A stretch of 64,000 nucleotides of DNA from Sapria himalayana (GCA_029783825.1 JAREIK010002254.1:1333169-1397168); one strand, 5' to 3'. Positions 1 to 11,139 are shown, numbered from the stretch's first letter. Made by a program: numbers and translations. Notes: generated by a model not told the origin, from the letters alone.

Positions 1-474
1 CAAAAACAAAAACCAAACAAAAATTAAAATTAACTTAAACAAAAATAAAACAATCTTGTAAGCTCTAAATCCGAGCAGACCCAATAGACATTGAAAAATT
101 TGTGTTTTGATGTACTAAATATAAAATATTTGAAAAAAAAGAACTTAAAAAAAATAAAAAAATGCACTAAAATGTAAAATAACTATGTTTGACTTTAGTG
201 CACTTAAAATTGAAAAACCAATTTTGCCCCCCAACAGACACGTCACCAATTAAAAAAAATACAAAAACATAAATATACTTTTTATTCATGTTGTACTAGT
301 CAACATAACAATTGAGACTCGAATATAAATATTTCAATTTATTTAGGTCCCTCTACCACAAGTCTACACAAAACAAATCATATTTTCTTGCGAAAACTTA
401 TATGTGTGTGTATTTGTTTTATATTTTTTTAATATTTAAACATAAACATATATAATAATACAAATAAATATATT

Positions 475-493
475 TGTGTGTGTGTGTGTGTGT
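475..493. repeat. (TG)n microsatellite
   Basis: About nine uninterrupted TG units inside the dispersed repeat. The sister copy near 52940 carries CA-rich simple sequence at the matching place. Confidence 0.9.
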
Positions 494-619
494 TTTTATG
501 TATGTATTTATTTATAAATTTATATATTTACATATTTTTATGTATAAATATATACAAAAATATAAAATAAATTTATTTATATAAAATATTTTTGGAAACA
601 ATATTTAATTTGTTTTGCA

Positions 620-674
620 TAGCTAGGTGGATGATGGTATTTTTTAAGCTTGAATAAGTGGGTTTGAATCTCAC
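620..674 (+). promoter_or_regulatory. tRNA-like Pol III promoter relic (A box and T arm)
   Basis: An A-box-like string TAGCTAGGTGG begins at 620 and a B-box-like GGTTTGAATC begins at 661, 41 bases later, which is normal tRNA spacing. The B box sits in a T-arm shape: 5-bp stem 658-662 with 670-674 (one G-U) around the 7-base loop TTTGAAT. No complete tRNA cloverleaf was found. A tRNA-derived SINE head is the simplest reading, and activity is unlikely. Confidence 0.4.
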
Positions 675-942
675 TTATGGCATTGACTATTATCATATGA
701 TTCAAAATTTTATTTAAAATTTTTATTATCTTTTAATCATTTCAATTGGGGTTAAACTTTATTTTCTTATTTTTAGTACATCATAATACAATTATTTTGC
801 ATTTTGGGTTATTTTTTTCAAATTTAAAAAAAAAATATTTTTAAAAATATTTTTATTTGGCAAAAACACCACACCAATCTTCTAACATATATTGCTTTAA
901 TAACATTAATGACAATCATTTTGATTTGAGCGATATGAAAGA

Positions 943-2266
943 TGCACTAAATTATATCCTAAATTTCTTCATATTGTCGTAGTCAAGTTACTGCTGTATA
1001 GCGGTTCTAGGGTCGAACTCAGGGATGAGTTTTTGTCTTACAAATTACTTGTATCATGATTCAAAATGGTGAGGCTTTCATTTGGATTTTTGGATTTGCT
1101 TTAAAAAGTGTGGTTGTTGTTGTCACTAAGCTAACTAAAAGTAGTTTAGAATAAGTTGTGAAAAGAACACCTTGGGGTTTTGGGTCACTAGTTTGATATG
1201 ATGGGGTTGTAGAGGTGTCCTTGGGTTTTTTCCTCGCATTAGGGCAAATGACATATAGTCGTTTCCAAAACCAAATCTTTGTTTAGCTTTAAAACCCACC
1301 CCTTAGTAACATTCCTATTTGAACCATAGCAAATATTGAGTATTTAATGTTTCTGCCATTGAAAATAAAGTATTTAACCTACCTTAAATGGCTCGTAAAT
1401 GACATCCAATGGATTTCAGTGTATCTTTCATTAAGGATACTTTGAACCCTAGGGCATGCCAAGTATTGACCAAAGAAAATATATTAAATAGCATTTAAAC
1501 CTAGTATTTTGAGTTTGAAACACAAATACGCAGTACATGCTTCATAAAAATAGAGGAACACCTGCAATCCCACATCAACCAACCTAGCAAACCTCCTCTT
1601 CAAGGTTTTGAAGCTTATCCAAACATCCTTTGAGTTTTCATCCTCAAAGGGATGTTTTTTGCAGCCTAAAAAATGAGAGAAAGGAGAGAGAAGAGAGAAA
1701 ATGGGAACCAAAGCAGGGACTGTATGTCAAGCCACGTGAATTGAAAATTCCCCATTAAAATGTCCATAACATGGCTTATATAGCTCCATAAACATACGAA
1801 AATACAAAACTAACCTAAATAATATGATTACATTGAGGGAAAAATTAGAATTAAATAGAACAAAGTCATTTGGATCACACACACGGGAAGTAGAAATTTT
1901 TCCCTACATAGTCATTTTCACAATGATAGCGAAATTTTTGATCTTATATGCTACCTCCTCAACCTCCAGCTTGCATTTCTCATCTCCCAGGTTGCTATTT
2001 CTTCGTATCAAGCTTGATGAAATGTATGAGAATTCATACGAACTCGGCATAAATCAGCACAATTTTGATGCCAAGCTCGATATGATGGTGGAAGTTTATG
2101 AAACCTGTAAAACCATCAAAAACAACCTCGAAAAAAAATCAGTAGCTATAGCACTAATTGGACTTGCACATATCAATTGGCTTGATTAATATGATTATTA
2201 CGCAAAAAGCACTCAAAACCTATAATAAATAGGGCTCAAAATAGCACCTTTTAGGCACTAATCACA
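943..2266 (-). repeat. 3' LTR of Athila-type Ty3/gypsy element
   Basis: The block starts TGCACTAA and ends ATCACA on the plus strand, giving the TG...CA ends of an LTR. It lies directly downstream of the minus-strand gypsy pol and next to a short G-run polypurine tract (2267-2275). Length is about 1.3 kb. Inside, a minus-strand TATA box lies at 1776-1784. No 5' partner was found in the window, so the limits rest on the termini and the PPT rather than on an LTR pair. Small open frames within it (1484-1711, 1824-2189) resemble nothing I know. Confidence 0.55.
1774..1787 (-). promoter_or_regulatory. Putative TATA box of the Athila-type LTR
   Basis: On the minus strand this reads GGAGCTATATAAGC, a good plant TATA box, about 480 bases into the LTR in the sense direction. 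It is the expected place for an element promoter. Confidence 0.4.
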
Positions 2267-2275
2267 CCCCCAACC
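2267..2275 (-). other. Polypurine tract of the Athila-type element
   Basis: On the minus strand GGTTGGGGG abuts TGTGATTAG, the first bases of the LTR. A G-run directly before TG is the expected plus-strand primer site for a minus-strand gypsy element. Confidence 0.5.
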
Positions 2276-2670
2276 TATGCATTGCTAGCCCCCCAGCAAC
2301 AAAAAGTACGTAGGCTATGCTTTTGCAAAATGTGCATATAGGAACATGTTTTAGGGTAGCATCAATTCAAAGGAAGTCAACCTGAACTTCCACCAAAATC
2401 TCCTCAACAAATGGTGGAAGGAGGAGGATCATCCCCAGCCTGGGCAGGCTGAGGTGCTATTTTTTGAAGTGGTTGATATTAGCATAGCTGCTCACGCAAA
2501 CAAAACATGCCACTCAACTAATTACTACAAATTTTTTTAACAAAATAAAAACTTAAACAAAACTAAGCAAATAAATTAGTGGCTTCTGAGACACTGCAGG
2601 AGCCACCCCTAAATGTGTGGACTATGGGTTTCATGGAGGGTCCAGAACAAGAATTTTTTTTGGCTCCAGT

Positions 2671-3740
2671 CTACTGCACAACATAGGGTTTCACTCTTTG
2701 TCCATTAACCTTGATCACCCTATTATCATTTGGATTGAGTAGGTCTATTGAACCATTGGGGTGTGCTTGTTGAACAATGAATGGGCCCATCCATTGAGAC
2801 TTGAGCTTGTCTGGGAATAGCTGGAGTTTGAAATCATACAAGAGGACTGGTCCCCCTTGTTGAAATTCTTGGAAGTTATCATTTGATCATGCCATTTTTT
2901 TGATCTTTCCTTTGCGATCTTTGAATTCAAGTAGGCATCATTTCGTATTTCCTATAAACTCATTGAGATCAAGGAATCTTTTGAGCTCGGCCCTACTTAC
3001 GTCCATGTTCAGTTTCTTGACTGCCCACCATGATTTATACTCAATTTCTACTGGTAGATGACATGCCTTGCAATAAACCAACTGATCTTTGGACATTCCA
3101 ATAATCATTTTGAATGTTGCTTTATAGGCCCACAGTGAATCAAGCAATTTGAGAGACCAATCTTTTTTGTTGCTATTCACCACCTTCATTAGAATGGTCT
3201 TAATCTCCCCATTGGCAAGCTCTACTTGATCTCTTGTTTGAGGATGGAAAGAGGTAGTCACTTTGTGTTTAACACCATATTTAGCCAAAGGGTTTCGAAA
3301 GGTTTGTTATAGAAATGTGAACTCCCTTCACTAATAATGGATTTTGGTACCCCAAACTTGGTAATAATGTTTGCTTTCAAGAATTTGAGCACCACCCTGT
3401 GGTCGTTGATTTTGGAGGTGATTGCCTTAACCCATTTGGACACATAATCTACTCCCACCAATATGTACATATTACCATAAGACATGTGGAAAGGTCTCAA
3501 AAAATTGATGCCCCAAACATCAAATAGCTCAACCATTAAAATAGGGTTTATGGGCATCATATGAAAGCAATACAATTTCCCGAGCCTTTGGCATCTATCA
3601 CATACTTGACACATTTTGTGTGCTTCTTTAAACATGGAAGGCTAGTAGAAACCAGACTGCATCACATTCATTACCATCTTTTGGGAAGCAAAGTGACCTC
3701 CACAAGCACTCTCGTGGCAGTGACTTAGAATTTCCTAATG
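2671..3740 (-). pseudogene. Ty3/gypsy integrase and C-terminal tail (broken)
   Basis: The product would insert element cDNA into the genome. From high to low coordinates the minus strand shows: a zinc-finger region with CHES and a CDRCQ pair (about 3720-3585); a core with WGINFLRP and GVDYVSKWVKA (3635-3258); a second core part with FHPQTRDQVELAN, WSLKLLDSLWAYKA and KACHLPVEIE (3288-2938); and a tail with KWHD and a shifted GDQ segment (2930-2745). The tail ends in RVIKVNGQRVKPYVVQ and a TAG stop at 2671-2673. At least two frameshifts (near 3280 and 2935) and a stop near 3642 break it. The match to Athila-type integrase is good, and no intact protein is possible. Confidence 0.8.
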
Positions 3741-4025
3741 TTTTTCTTTAGGCTCACACTTCTTAATTATCTGATCTACATAGTATTTACACAAGAAGGG
3801 CTCTTTCTAATAATAGGAATAGATCTTTTCCAAAAAATACTTCCTATCCTTTTCTTTCCAATCATATAGTATTTCTCATGTTGCGAGGAAATTGGTAATG
3901 TGAGCATACCAGGGGAGCTTTCTCTAACTGCATTAATGATCCTCTAGATAATTAATCATTGATAGGTGAGCTATGAGTGTCATGGGCTATTGTTAATCTA
4001 GAAAGATGGTTAGCCACAATATTCT

Positions 4026-5200
4026 CTACTCCTTTTTTGTCTTTAATTTGCAAGTTAAATTCTGAAGCAGAAGAACCCATCGGATAAGTCTTGCCTTAGC
4101 ATTTTTCTCGGTCAGGAGATATTTCAAAGCAGAATGATATGTAAAAAGGACTATATCAGACCCAACCAAGTATGCTCGAAATTTGTCTAAGGCGTAGACA
4201 ACAGTCAACAATTCTTTCTCTATCGTAGTATAGTTCCTTTGTGCTTCATTCAAGGTTTTGCTTGCATTATAAACTACATGAGATTAACCATTTTATTTGT
4301 GGCCAAGAATTACTCCAATAGCAAGATTACTTGCATCGCACATCACCTCAAAAGGCAACTGCCAATTGGGCGCTCATACTATTGGTTCAGTGGTCAAGTG
4401 GAACTTCAGCTCTTCAAAACTCTCCTTACCATCTTTTCCCCGAGCAAATTTAGCATCTTTCTCTAGCAGCTTGTGTAGGGGCTTAGTAATCTTGGAAAAA
4501 TCATTGATGAATCTTCTATAAAAGTCGGCCTGACCGAGGAATTGTCTAACTATTTTTACATTTGTTGGAGACCGTGGTTTGGAAATAAGTTCAATTTTTT
4601 CCTTGTCAACTTTTGTTCCCCTGCTGGAAATGGCATGCCCCAATACAATTTCTTGGTTCGCCGTGGGATGGGGTTTCTTCCGGCTAAGCGCCGGATTATT
4701 TTCAATGGACCTCGGTAGGATAGCTTTAAGATTAGACAGACATTCTTCAAAATCATCGCCTTGTAGAGTGATGTCATCCATGCATACTTCTATTATGCGC
4801 TCCACCATATCGTTGAACATAGTAAGAATACATCTCTGAAAGGTGGCTGTGGCGTTGTAAAAACTAAAAGGCATTATTTGGTAAGCATAAGTTCTAAATG
4901 GGAAAGTAATGGTGATCTTTTCTTGATATTCTGGTGCAATACTACAATCTCTATCTGAAAGTACCCTGAATACCAATCCAAAAAGCAATAAAATGGGTGT
5001 CCAGAAGCTCTTTAAAGCAGCTGATCGATGAAGGCCTGTGGGAAGTGAACTTTTCTTGTTACTTCAACGAGCCTCCTGTAATCTATGCATACCCTCCAAC
5101 TGATGATAAGTTGGGTAGACAATTCCTCACCCTTATCATTTTTTACAGTGGTCACCCTTGACTACTTGGGCACCACCTAGGTTGGGCTTGCCCAAGTGCT
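4026..5200 (-). pseudogene. Ty3/gypsy reverse transcriptase and RNase H (broken)
   Basis: This is the RT-RNase H part of the same element. In 4988-4374 the minus strand encodes the RT palm: IAPEYQEKITITFPF, then NATATFQRC, then CMDDI at the catalytic site (usual form F/Y-x-DD), followed by the thumb with VRQFLGQADFYRRFI. In 4253-4026 lies the RNase H motif NYTTIEKELLTVVYALDKFRAYL and the HSALKYLL segment, where plants usually have a D before H. The N-terminal RT part (5200-5000) is recognisable but broken. A stretch (4373-4254) joining RT and RNase H is frame-disrupted. The order and motifs make the family certain and the gene dead. Confidence 0.85.
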
Positions 5201-5819
5201 ATCAGATATGGATTTAAATGATACGGACCTACAGCATCTTCTAGACTTCAATGCGAACTACTTTCTGCATGTGAGGATTCAACCTTTTCTATGGTTGTCT
5301 AACAATTTTAGATTCTTCCTCTAAAAAAACGTAGTGGGTGCAAATTGTTGGGTTGATGACTTTTTAATCAGAAATTTTTTACTCCAAGGCTTGCTTGTTC
5401 ATTTTAAAGAGGCACAACACATTTTGCTCCCGTGAAGTGGTCAACAGTGATGATATTACAACTTGATACTGCTTGTTTTCTTTTATAAATGCATATTTTA
5501 ATTCCAATGAGGGTGGGTTGAGCTCCAACTATTGAGTTTCCTTCTTCTCTTCACAAATCAACAAAGGTAGAATGTCTATTTTCGTTCTCTAGAACCCATG
5601 CACTAGACTTATGCATTGAGGTTATTATTGCTCTACAATGCACTTAGATAACTCATGGGTTAACACATTTTGCACTTGCTACTCATTAGTTTGTTCTTCA
5701 CAAATTGTATCTATTATGCAGACTTCTTCACAGTCATCTTCCACTGGTTGCATATGCCTTTTACTCAAATGGAAGATATTGAGTTCGAAAGTCATATTTC
5801 CAAAAGTGAGTTGTATAAC
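5201..5819 (-). other. Decayed spacer between protease and RT of the Athila-type element
   Basis: This stretch should hold the protease-RT linker. Only short, out-of-frame matches are visible and stops are frequent. Confidence 0.4.
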
Positions 5820-6760
5820 CTCATTTCAGCAATTTATAATGGCATTCGAAGTAGCCAAGAATGGCATTCCCAATATGATGGGTACGCGATTGGTGCCCAC
5901 GACAACTGGCTCTGTATCAAGAATGAAAAAGTCCACTGGATAGCAGAACTTGTCAACTTGTATTAAAACATCCTTAATGGTCCCCTTTGGTATTTTAATA
6001 GACTGATCGGCTAGAGATAGTGTCATGGAAGTGGGCTTTAGTTCTCCCAAACCAAGCTGCTTTTACACGGAATATGGCAATAGGTTCACACTAGCTCCCA
6101 AGTTTAATAGTGCTTTTTCTACACTAATGCCTTTGATATTAATTGAGATTGTAAGACATCCCGTGTCCTTATACTTCACAGAAGTCTTGCACTCAATGAT
6201 AGTAGTCACCTGCTCAGTCAAAAAGGACTTTTTATTCACATTGAAGCCTCTCTTTACAATACATAAGTCCTTCAAAAATTTTGCATACGAGGAGAATTGC
6301 TTGATCATGTCAAGTAGAGGAGTGTTAACTTTTACATGCCGTATCGCCTCTAAAATTTCAGTTTGGTTATCTGAATTTTTCTTTTTTCGAAGTGCTTGTT
6401 GGAAAGTAGGGGGTACACTAGGCCTATCTTTGTCCCTTGCTGCTGATTGTTCTTCCCCATGGTGATCAACTACTGTGTGAGCTGTCTTGGTTGGAGTTGG
6501 GATTGCCAGTCTCAGTTCTTTACTACCTCTCATAGTCGCAACTGCTTTGACATCATCTATTCTTCCATTTGGATCATTGGTGGACCCTATCTCGTGCATT
6601 CCCTTAGGGTTTTGCTTTGTCTGGAAAGAAAGTTTTCTTTTTTCAGAACCCTACTGTTGATTAGACAACCTAGAAATCTCAGAATGCATATTGTCCAATT
6701 TCTTGTTGAGTGAGCTCTTAATTACCTTAATCTTAGAATGCTGTTGGCTAAACAACATCA
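5820..6760 (-). pseudogene. Gag C-terminal part and aspartic protease of the Athila-type element (broken)
   Basis: Two minus-strand segments, 6599-6063 and 6050-5826, join across a frame break near 6060. The first holds a conserved linker, EILEAIRHVKVNTPLLDMI and YAKFLKDLC, then the protease active site written LNLGASVNLLP, with N in place of the usual catalytic D. The second continues the protease with GELKPTSMTLSLAD, YPVDFFILDTEP and VPIILGMPFLATSNAII. In the family this enzyme cleaves Gag-Pol. The active-site change and the frame break both mark it as dead. Gag proper upstream is missing. Confidence 0.8.
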
Positions 6761-7358
6761 TGCTATGATACAACAATGTAAACACATAACTTTATTTATG
6801 AAAAGCACTATTCACATATTTATAAAAATACGCTTTTAAAAACATTTTTTTACTATTCTGTATTATATTAACAAATTACCCTTTTTATTGAAAAATTAGT
6901 TTTCAAAAAAATCACATAATATGTGTGTGTGTGTGTGTGTGTTTTTTTTTTGTGTGTGTGAAGTATTTTATATATTTATTAAAAAATCATATTAAATAAA
7001 TTTATAGAATTTAATGTTAATCGATAAAATTTTTTTATTATTGCAAATAATTCATAAAAAAGAAATAAAAAAATAATTATGTATACTTATTTTTATCATC
7101 ATCATATAATTAATTTTTTCAATAAATATTAACTTGTACCAATTTTTTAATTATTATTTTTCACCATATAAATAAACATGTGATATAACATGTGGCAGGT
7201 TACTTAAAAATTTAAAATTTTAATATTATTCATTTTACAAGCTAAATAAGATATAATATATTTTTAAAGAAATTGCATGCGAGTTATAGGAAAAATTTAT
7301 TTCTTGGTTGACATTTGATTTAAAAGATTTATAAAATATGATATTTACATGTTAGAGA
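6761..7358. other. AT-rich stretch without genes
   Basis: It holds a (TG)n run at 6922-6941 followed by poly(T) and another TG run, and otherwise AT-rich sequence with no open frame or motif I can support. Confidence 0.6.
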
Positions 7359-7367
7359 TTATATTTA

Positions 7368-7510
7368 GGGGGAATTATGTTTTGGGGTGTTTTCTAGAAA
7401 ATTTTAATAATTAGAAAATAAATTTTAATATTTGTAAAAAAATAACAAAACTATAAATAAATTAAAAATATGGGCAGTCGAATTCATAAGTCCTAAACTA
7501 CCCTTGCCCC
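7368..7510 (+). repeat. Left terminal inverted repeat of the Mutator-like element
   Basis: It pairs with 8728-8869. Shared landmarks in order are AATTATGT, TTAGAAA, the run TAAAAAAAT.ACAAAACTAT, and AAGTCCTAAACTACCC at the inner edge. Confidence 0.9.
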
Positions 7511-7599
7511 TCTCTCCCCTGTCCCCCACCCCTCACTCTCGCCCACGCCCTCGCCCACGCCCTCGCCCATGCCCTTGCCCCTCGCCCTCACCCTCGCCC

Positions 7600-8545
7600 A
7601 CTCCTCGCGCTCCATTGTGGATCTCATTGGAGTTCAATCGTGGAACTCGACGTAACTCCACGAAGGAGCTCTTCGAGCTCTAGTGAGTTCCACGTTGAGC
7701 TCCACAAAGGAGCTATCTCCTTTATGGAGCTCATGTAGTTTCGTCGAGCTCCTAAAGCTTCATCGAGCTCGATGAGCTCCTTTGTGGAGCTCGTAGAGTT
7801 CCGTAGAGCTCCATGATGGAGCTCGACGAAGCTCCAGTGAGCTCCTTCGTGGAGCTCTACAGAGCTCCTACGAGCTCCATGAAAGAGCTCGTCGAACTCT
7901 AGTGAGCTCCACGGTCGAGCTCCGTCTAGCTCCAGGGAGTTCGACATAAAGCTTGATGAGCTCCTTCGTGGACCTCCATGTTGAGCTCGAGGAGCTTATT
8001 CGTGGAGTTCGCTGGAGCTCCAGTGAGCTCAACGTAGAGCTCACTAGAGCTTAATGAGCTCCTTCATGTAGCTATATTGAGCTCCAAGAAGGAACTCACT
8101 GGAGCTCCTTGAGCTCCATTGTGGAGTTTGATGGAACTCTATGAAGGAGCTCATCGAGCTCCTTCTTGGAGCTCGTGGAGTTCCGTCGAGCTCTACAATG
8201 GAGCTCGAGAAGCTCTAGTGAGCTCTATGGTCGAGCTCCAGTGAGCTCTTTCGTGGAGCTCAACATAGCTCCTTCAAGCTCAATGAAAGAGCTCGTCGAG
8301 CTCTAATTAGCTTTACGTCAAGCTCACTGGAGCTCAACGAAACTCGAGGAAATCCTTCGCGAAGCTCGCTAAACCTCCTCGAGCTCCAGTGAGCTCGACG
8401 TGGAGCTCCATAGAGCTCCATGAAGGTGCTCACTAGAGCACCATAGAGCTCCATAGAGCTCCATGAAGGTGCTCATTAGAGCTCCATAGAGCTCCATGTC
8501 GAGCTCACTGGAGCACCAAGTTGAGTTCCACGATGGAGCTCGAGG
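7600..8545. repeat. GAGCTC palindrome-rich array
   Basis: By my count about 48 exact GAGCTC hexamers lie in roughly 900 bp, commonly as GAGCTC joined by CATGAAG, CTTCGTG or CAGT spacers, so that both strands look alike. Spacing is irregular, about 12-25 bases. Long imperfect hairpins can form throughout. Apparent open frames here (for example 7624-7947 and 8260-8454 on the minus strand) are low-complexity by-products of the repeat. Confidence 0.85.
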
Positions 8546-8727
8546 TGCTCCTTTGTCGGCAAGGGTGAGGTGTGAGGGGTGAGGGTGAGCGGCAAGGGTG
8601 ATGAGTGAGGGCGAGGGCGAGGGTGAGCGGCGAGGGCGATAGGCAAGGGGCCAATGCTGAGGACGATGGGCGAGGAGCGAAGACTTGGGTGAGTGCGAGG
8701 GGCAATGAAGAGGGGCATGGGATGATA

Positions 8728-8869
8728 ATAAGGGTAGTTTAGGACTTAAAGTTTTGAATGCCCTTATTTTTATTTTATTTATAGTTTTGTGATTTTTTTA
8801 CATATATCAAAAGTTTTGTTTCTAATTGTTAAAAATTTTTGGGGAAGCACCCCAAGACATAATTCTCCC
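8728..8869 (-). repeat. Right terminal inverted repeat of the Mutator-like element
   Basis: Reverse complement of the left repeat with scattered mismatches. The inner edge reads GGGTAGTTTAGGACTT and the outer edge AATTCTCCC, next to the 9-bp duplication. Confidence 0.9.
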
Positions 8870-8905
8870 TTATATTTAACCTTTGAAATAAGTAGTGCTA
8901 TGTAA

Positions 8906-9402
8906 GAGCATCTCCAACAGGCTCCCTAAAAATAGAGTTTTGATATTTTGTTGCGTGTTTTTAGAAAATTAGGAATCCAACGCGCTCGTTATCCCACTCG
9001 CGTTTTTGCCCCCCCTACTTCTCGCTCAACAAATATAGCTAGAGTTTATCACTCAATAAATCATTTTTTTCTATTAAAATATTCTTGCCATTCACTAGTT
9101 CCAGCTACACAGGAACTCAACTTTGCACCACACTTCGGTATTTTGCTGAGCTTGGTTGGAGTAAAATTTGATGTGTTGCTAGCTAAAATACTAAATTGAA
9201 TATTTAAATATTTTTTAATTTGTTATTTTATTAAGTGTGGTAAAAATAATTTGTTGAATGATAAATGCTCGCTATATTTGTTGAGCGAGAAGTAGGGGGA
9301 CAAAACGCGAGTGGGATAGCGAGCACGTTGGAGTTCTAATTTTCTAAAAACACTCAACAAAATATCAAAACTTTGTTATTAGCGAGTCCGTTGGAGATGC
9401 TC
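8906..9402. mobile_element. PIF/Harbinger-type MITE
   Basis: The element starts GAGCATCTCCAAC and ends GTTGGAGATGCTC, with long inverted repeats of about 170 bp on each side; both contain TTTTGATATTTTGTTG, CCCACTCGCGTTTT and CTACTTCTCGCTCAACAAAT. It is flanked on both sides by TAA (8903-8905 and 9403-9405). A 3-bp TAA duplication points to the PIF/Harbinger superfamily. No transposase is present, so it would need one supplied in trans. Confidence 0.8.
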
Positions 9403-9405
9403 TAA

Positions 9406-10463
9406 CTTCGGTAAAATGTCAAAATAAATTACAAAAAGGCAAAATCAAAGTTGTTTAGCAATCTATGATTTGCTAGTTTTGCTTTGGTCTATTCTGGAAA
9501 GGCATGCCTATCATCCTAGCCTAGTAGCGAGGCCAAACTTGCCAGTTGGCTGCTACTTGACTAGTAATTACAATTAAGTAAAAACATTTTTTATATATAA
9601 TTATGTTTTAGCACATCAAAACAAAATTAATTTAAATTAAAAGTAAATTTATTTTTCAAATTTTTTTAAAAAAGTTCAATCTCAATATTAATAAGTTTTG
9701 ATTATACTAAAATATATGCTTGAATATATATAAAAAAAATAAATCATAATTTTCAAATTTAAAAATTTGTTATTCAATTCAGAAATTATTCATTTTTTTT
9801 TTAAAAAATTCATTAAACAAAGCTTGATGAAACTAGGATTCAAACGGGATGTATTAAATGGGTCATGTTGTGCTCTTGTCTTGCAACATGGTATGGATTT
9901 CATGTCTTGCTACATACTGCACAAAAAGTGTTCCAATGGTCAGGTTTAGTTCATTTGGACCACAAAATATTGACAAGTATCGGGTTGAAACTTGTACAAG
10001 GCTATGCTGATTACCACATGATCTAACTTTGTTTGTTTTTTTTTGGCTGAAATTTTAAATTCAAATAAAATCTATAATTTTTTTCAATTTTAATTTGTTA
10101 TTTAATTATTATATTTAAATATTATTTTAAATAATTTAAATAGAAATATAAAATTTTTTAAAAAATTAAACATTTACATTACGTATTTGTGTCCATTTTA
10201 CTCTTAAAATTAATAAAAAAATTATTTTATTTCATAAATAAAATTAGAATAGCACACATACATTGAATGATATATATTTATAAATTAAAATATGATAAAA
10301 TAAAACATAACTAATAAAATAATAAGTGTAATATAATAATAATACATAAATCATAATAAAATAAGTAAATAATAGAAATAAATCATGATGCATACATTTG
10401 ATAGATCATAATCTTATATATAAATTCAAAAATCACATGAATTATCAATTAGTATTAAAGCTT
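9406..10463. other. AT-rich stretch without genes
   Basis: Mostly A/T runs. The segment 9840-10020 is less AT-rich and contains CATGTTGTGC and AACATGGTATGG words, but no homology I recognise. Confidence 0.5.
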
Positions 10464-11055
10464 TAAATTGTTATGCCACCGGCCAAACTCGGCCCGGTGG
10501 CATTACCAGCTACATGGTCGTGCTAGATTGCGCCTGTTCCCCATTGTGCGAAAAGGTCAGCCTATAGACCTAATTTGGATGGAAATTCCCACGGAGATGA
10601 TTAAGAAGATATCCCTGGGCTGGCTATGTCATATGTCTACGTTTAGAGTGTTTCCCTGCAAGTAGCATTCATCTGTTCTCGGAAGGTGGCGTAGTTCACA
10701 CCACCGGTATCCGCACTAGTTCTCTTCTTAGTCTTTATTAAAGACACCGCTTGGCCACTCTCTATGTCCCTGAGTGGGACCTTTGGCAAGGTTTGAGAGT
10801 GGATTTCGGCATGGATCTCCGTATACTAAGCTTTCCTTTGCACCCAACGGAAAGACTGGGGACAGGTTCAGGCAGGGCCTGCTGGGCTTGCTTCTCATGA
10901 GATTGGGTGAGGAATCAGAAAGGGGCTCATAAACCAGTAGACAATATAGGGGTCAAACAAGAAAGCCTGTTTCCTGTAAGGCATTGGATATACAAGAGTA
11001 ATGAAGAAAAACTTTGGTCACTTTATGGACCGGGCAATTATAATCGACCACGTTG
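10464..11055. other. GC-rich island of unknown origin, possible organellar insertion
   Basis: Base composition changes sharply from AT-rich on the left to roughly even here, and back to AT-rich on the right. There is no terminal repeat, no TE domain and no recognisable gene; the longest forward frame, 10468-10665, gives 65 residues with no family I know. Mixed-composition text with a strong stem-loop at its edge resembles plant mitochondrial intergenic DNA, but I cannot name a source gene. A decayed low-copy nuclear sequence is the alternative. Confidence 0.3.
10473..10503. other. Perfect 10-bp stem-loop
   Basis: ATGCCACCGG at 10473-10482 pairs with CCGGTGGCAT at 10494-10503 around an 11-base loop. 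It marks the left edge of the GC-rich island. Confidence 0.7.
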
Positions 11056-11139
11056 ATTGTTTTAAAAAAATTGGACCCCCATAGTGATGGGGTCGTCAAT
11101 TTTTTTTTTAATTTGCCTCATCGGACAATCACTCGGGTT

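Larger units (their letters stand above)
60..800. repeat. Degenerate dispersed repeat, copy 1 (partner at 52440-53460)
   Basis: This AT-rich block has the same order of parts as 52440-53460: a stretch with a TACTAAATATAAAATATTT-like motif, a CCAATTTTTGCC-like motif, a (TG/CA)n-rich centre, a tRNA-like A box and T arm, then a tail with TTTAGTACAT or TTTAATGTACT. The similarity is patchy but collinear. No open frame of note lies in 1-942. The family is not one I recognise, and the limits are approximate. Confidence 0.35.
2267..6760 (-). mobile_element. Athila-type Ty3/gypsy retrotransposon, internal region, decayed and 5'-truncated
   Basis: Read on the minus strand from high to low coordinates the order is gag end and protease (6760-5820), RT (about 5200-4374), RNase H (4253-4026), integrase (3740-2938) and an integrase tail (2930-2671), which is gypsy order (RT before integrase). 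The protease motif LGASVNLLP and the conserved gag-protease segment before it match the Athila lineage. Frames are broken in many places. No 5' LTR or primer site is seen above 6760, so the 5' part is missing. Confidence 0.85.
7368..8869. mobile_element. Mutator-like non-autonomous element with GAGCTC-rich interior
   Basis: Both ends carry terminal inverted repeats of about 140 bp, starting GGGGGAATTATGTTTTGGGG on the left and ending in the complement of GGGAGAATTATGTCTTGGGG on the right. Perfect 9-bp target duplications, TTATATTTA, flank it at 7359-7367 and 8870-8878. Nine-base duplications with long TIRs are the mark of Mutator-like elements. No transposase is encoded. A smaller relative lies at 36219-36558. 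The interior is GC-rich, unlike everything around it: C-rich next to the left TIR, G-rich next to the right TIR, and a GAGCTC array between them. Confidence 0.9.

Noticed and set aside
658..674. A functional tRNA gene at the T-arm-like hairpin (also 53222-53240)
   Set aside because: Only the A box and T arm are recognisable; no acceptor or anticodon arm could be built.
7624..8718. Minus-strand frames of 64-107 residues over the GAGCTC array
   Set aside because: Low-complexity translations of a palindromic repeat inside a transposon.
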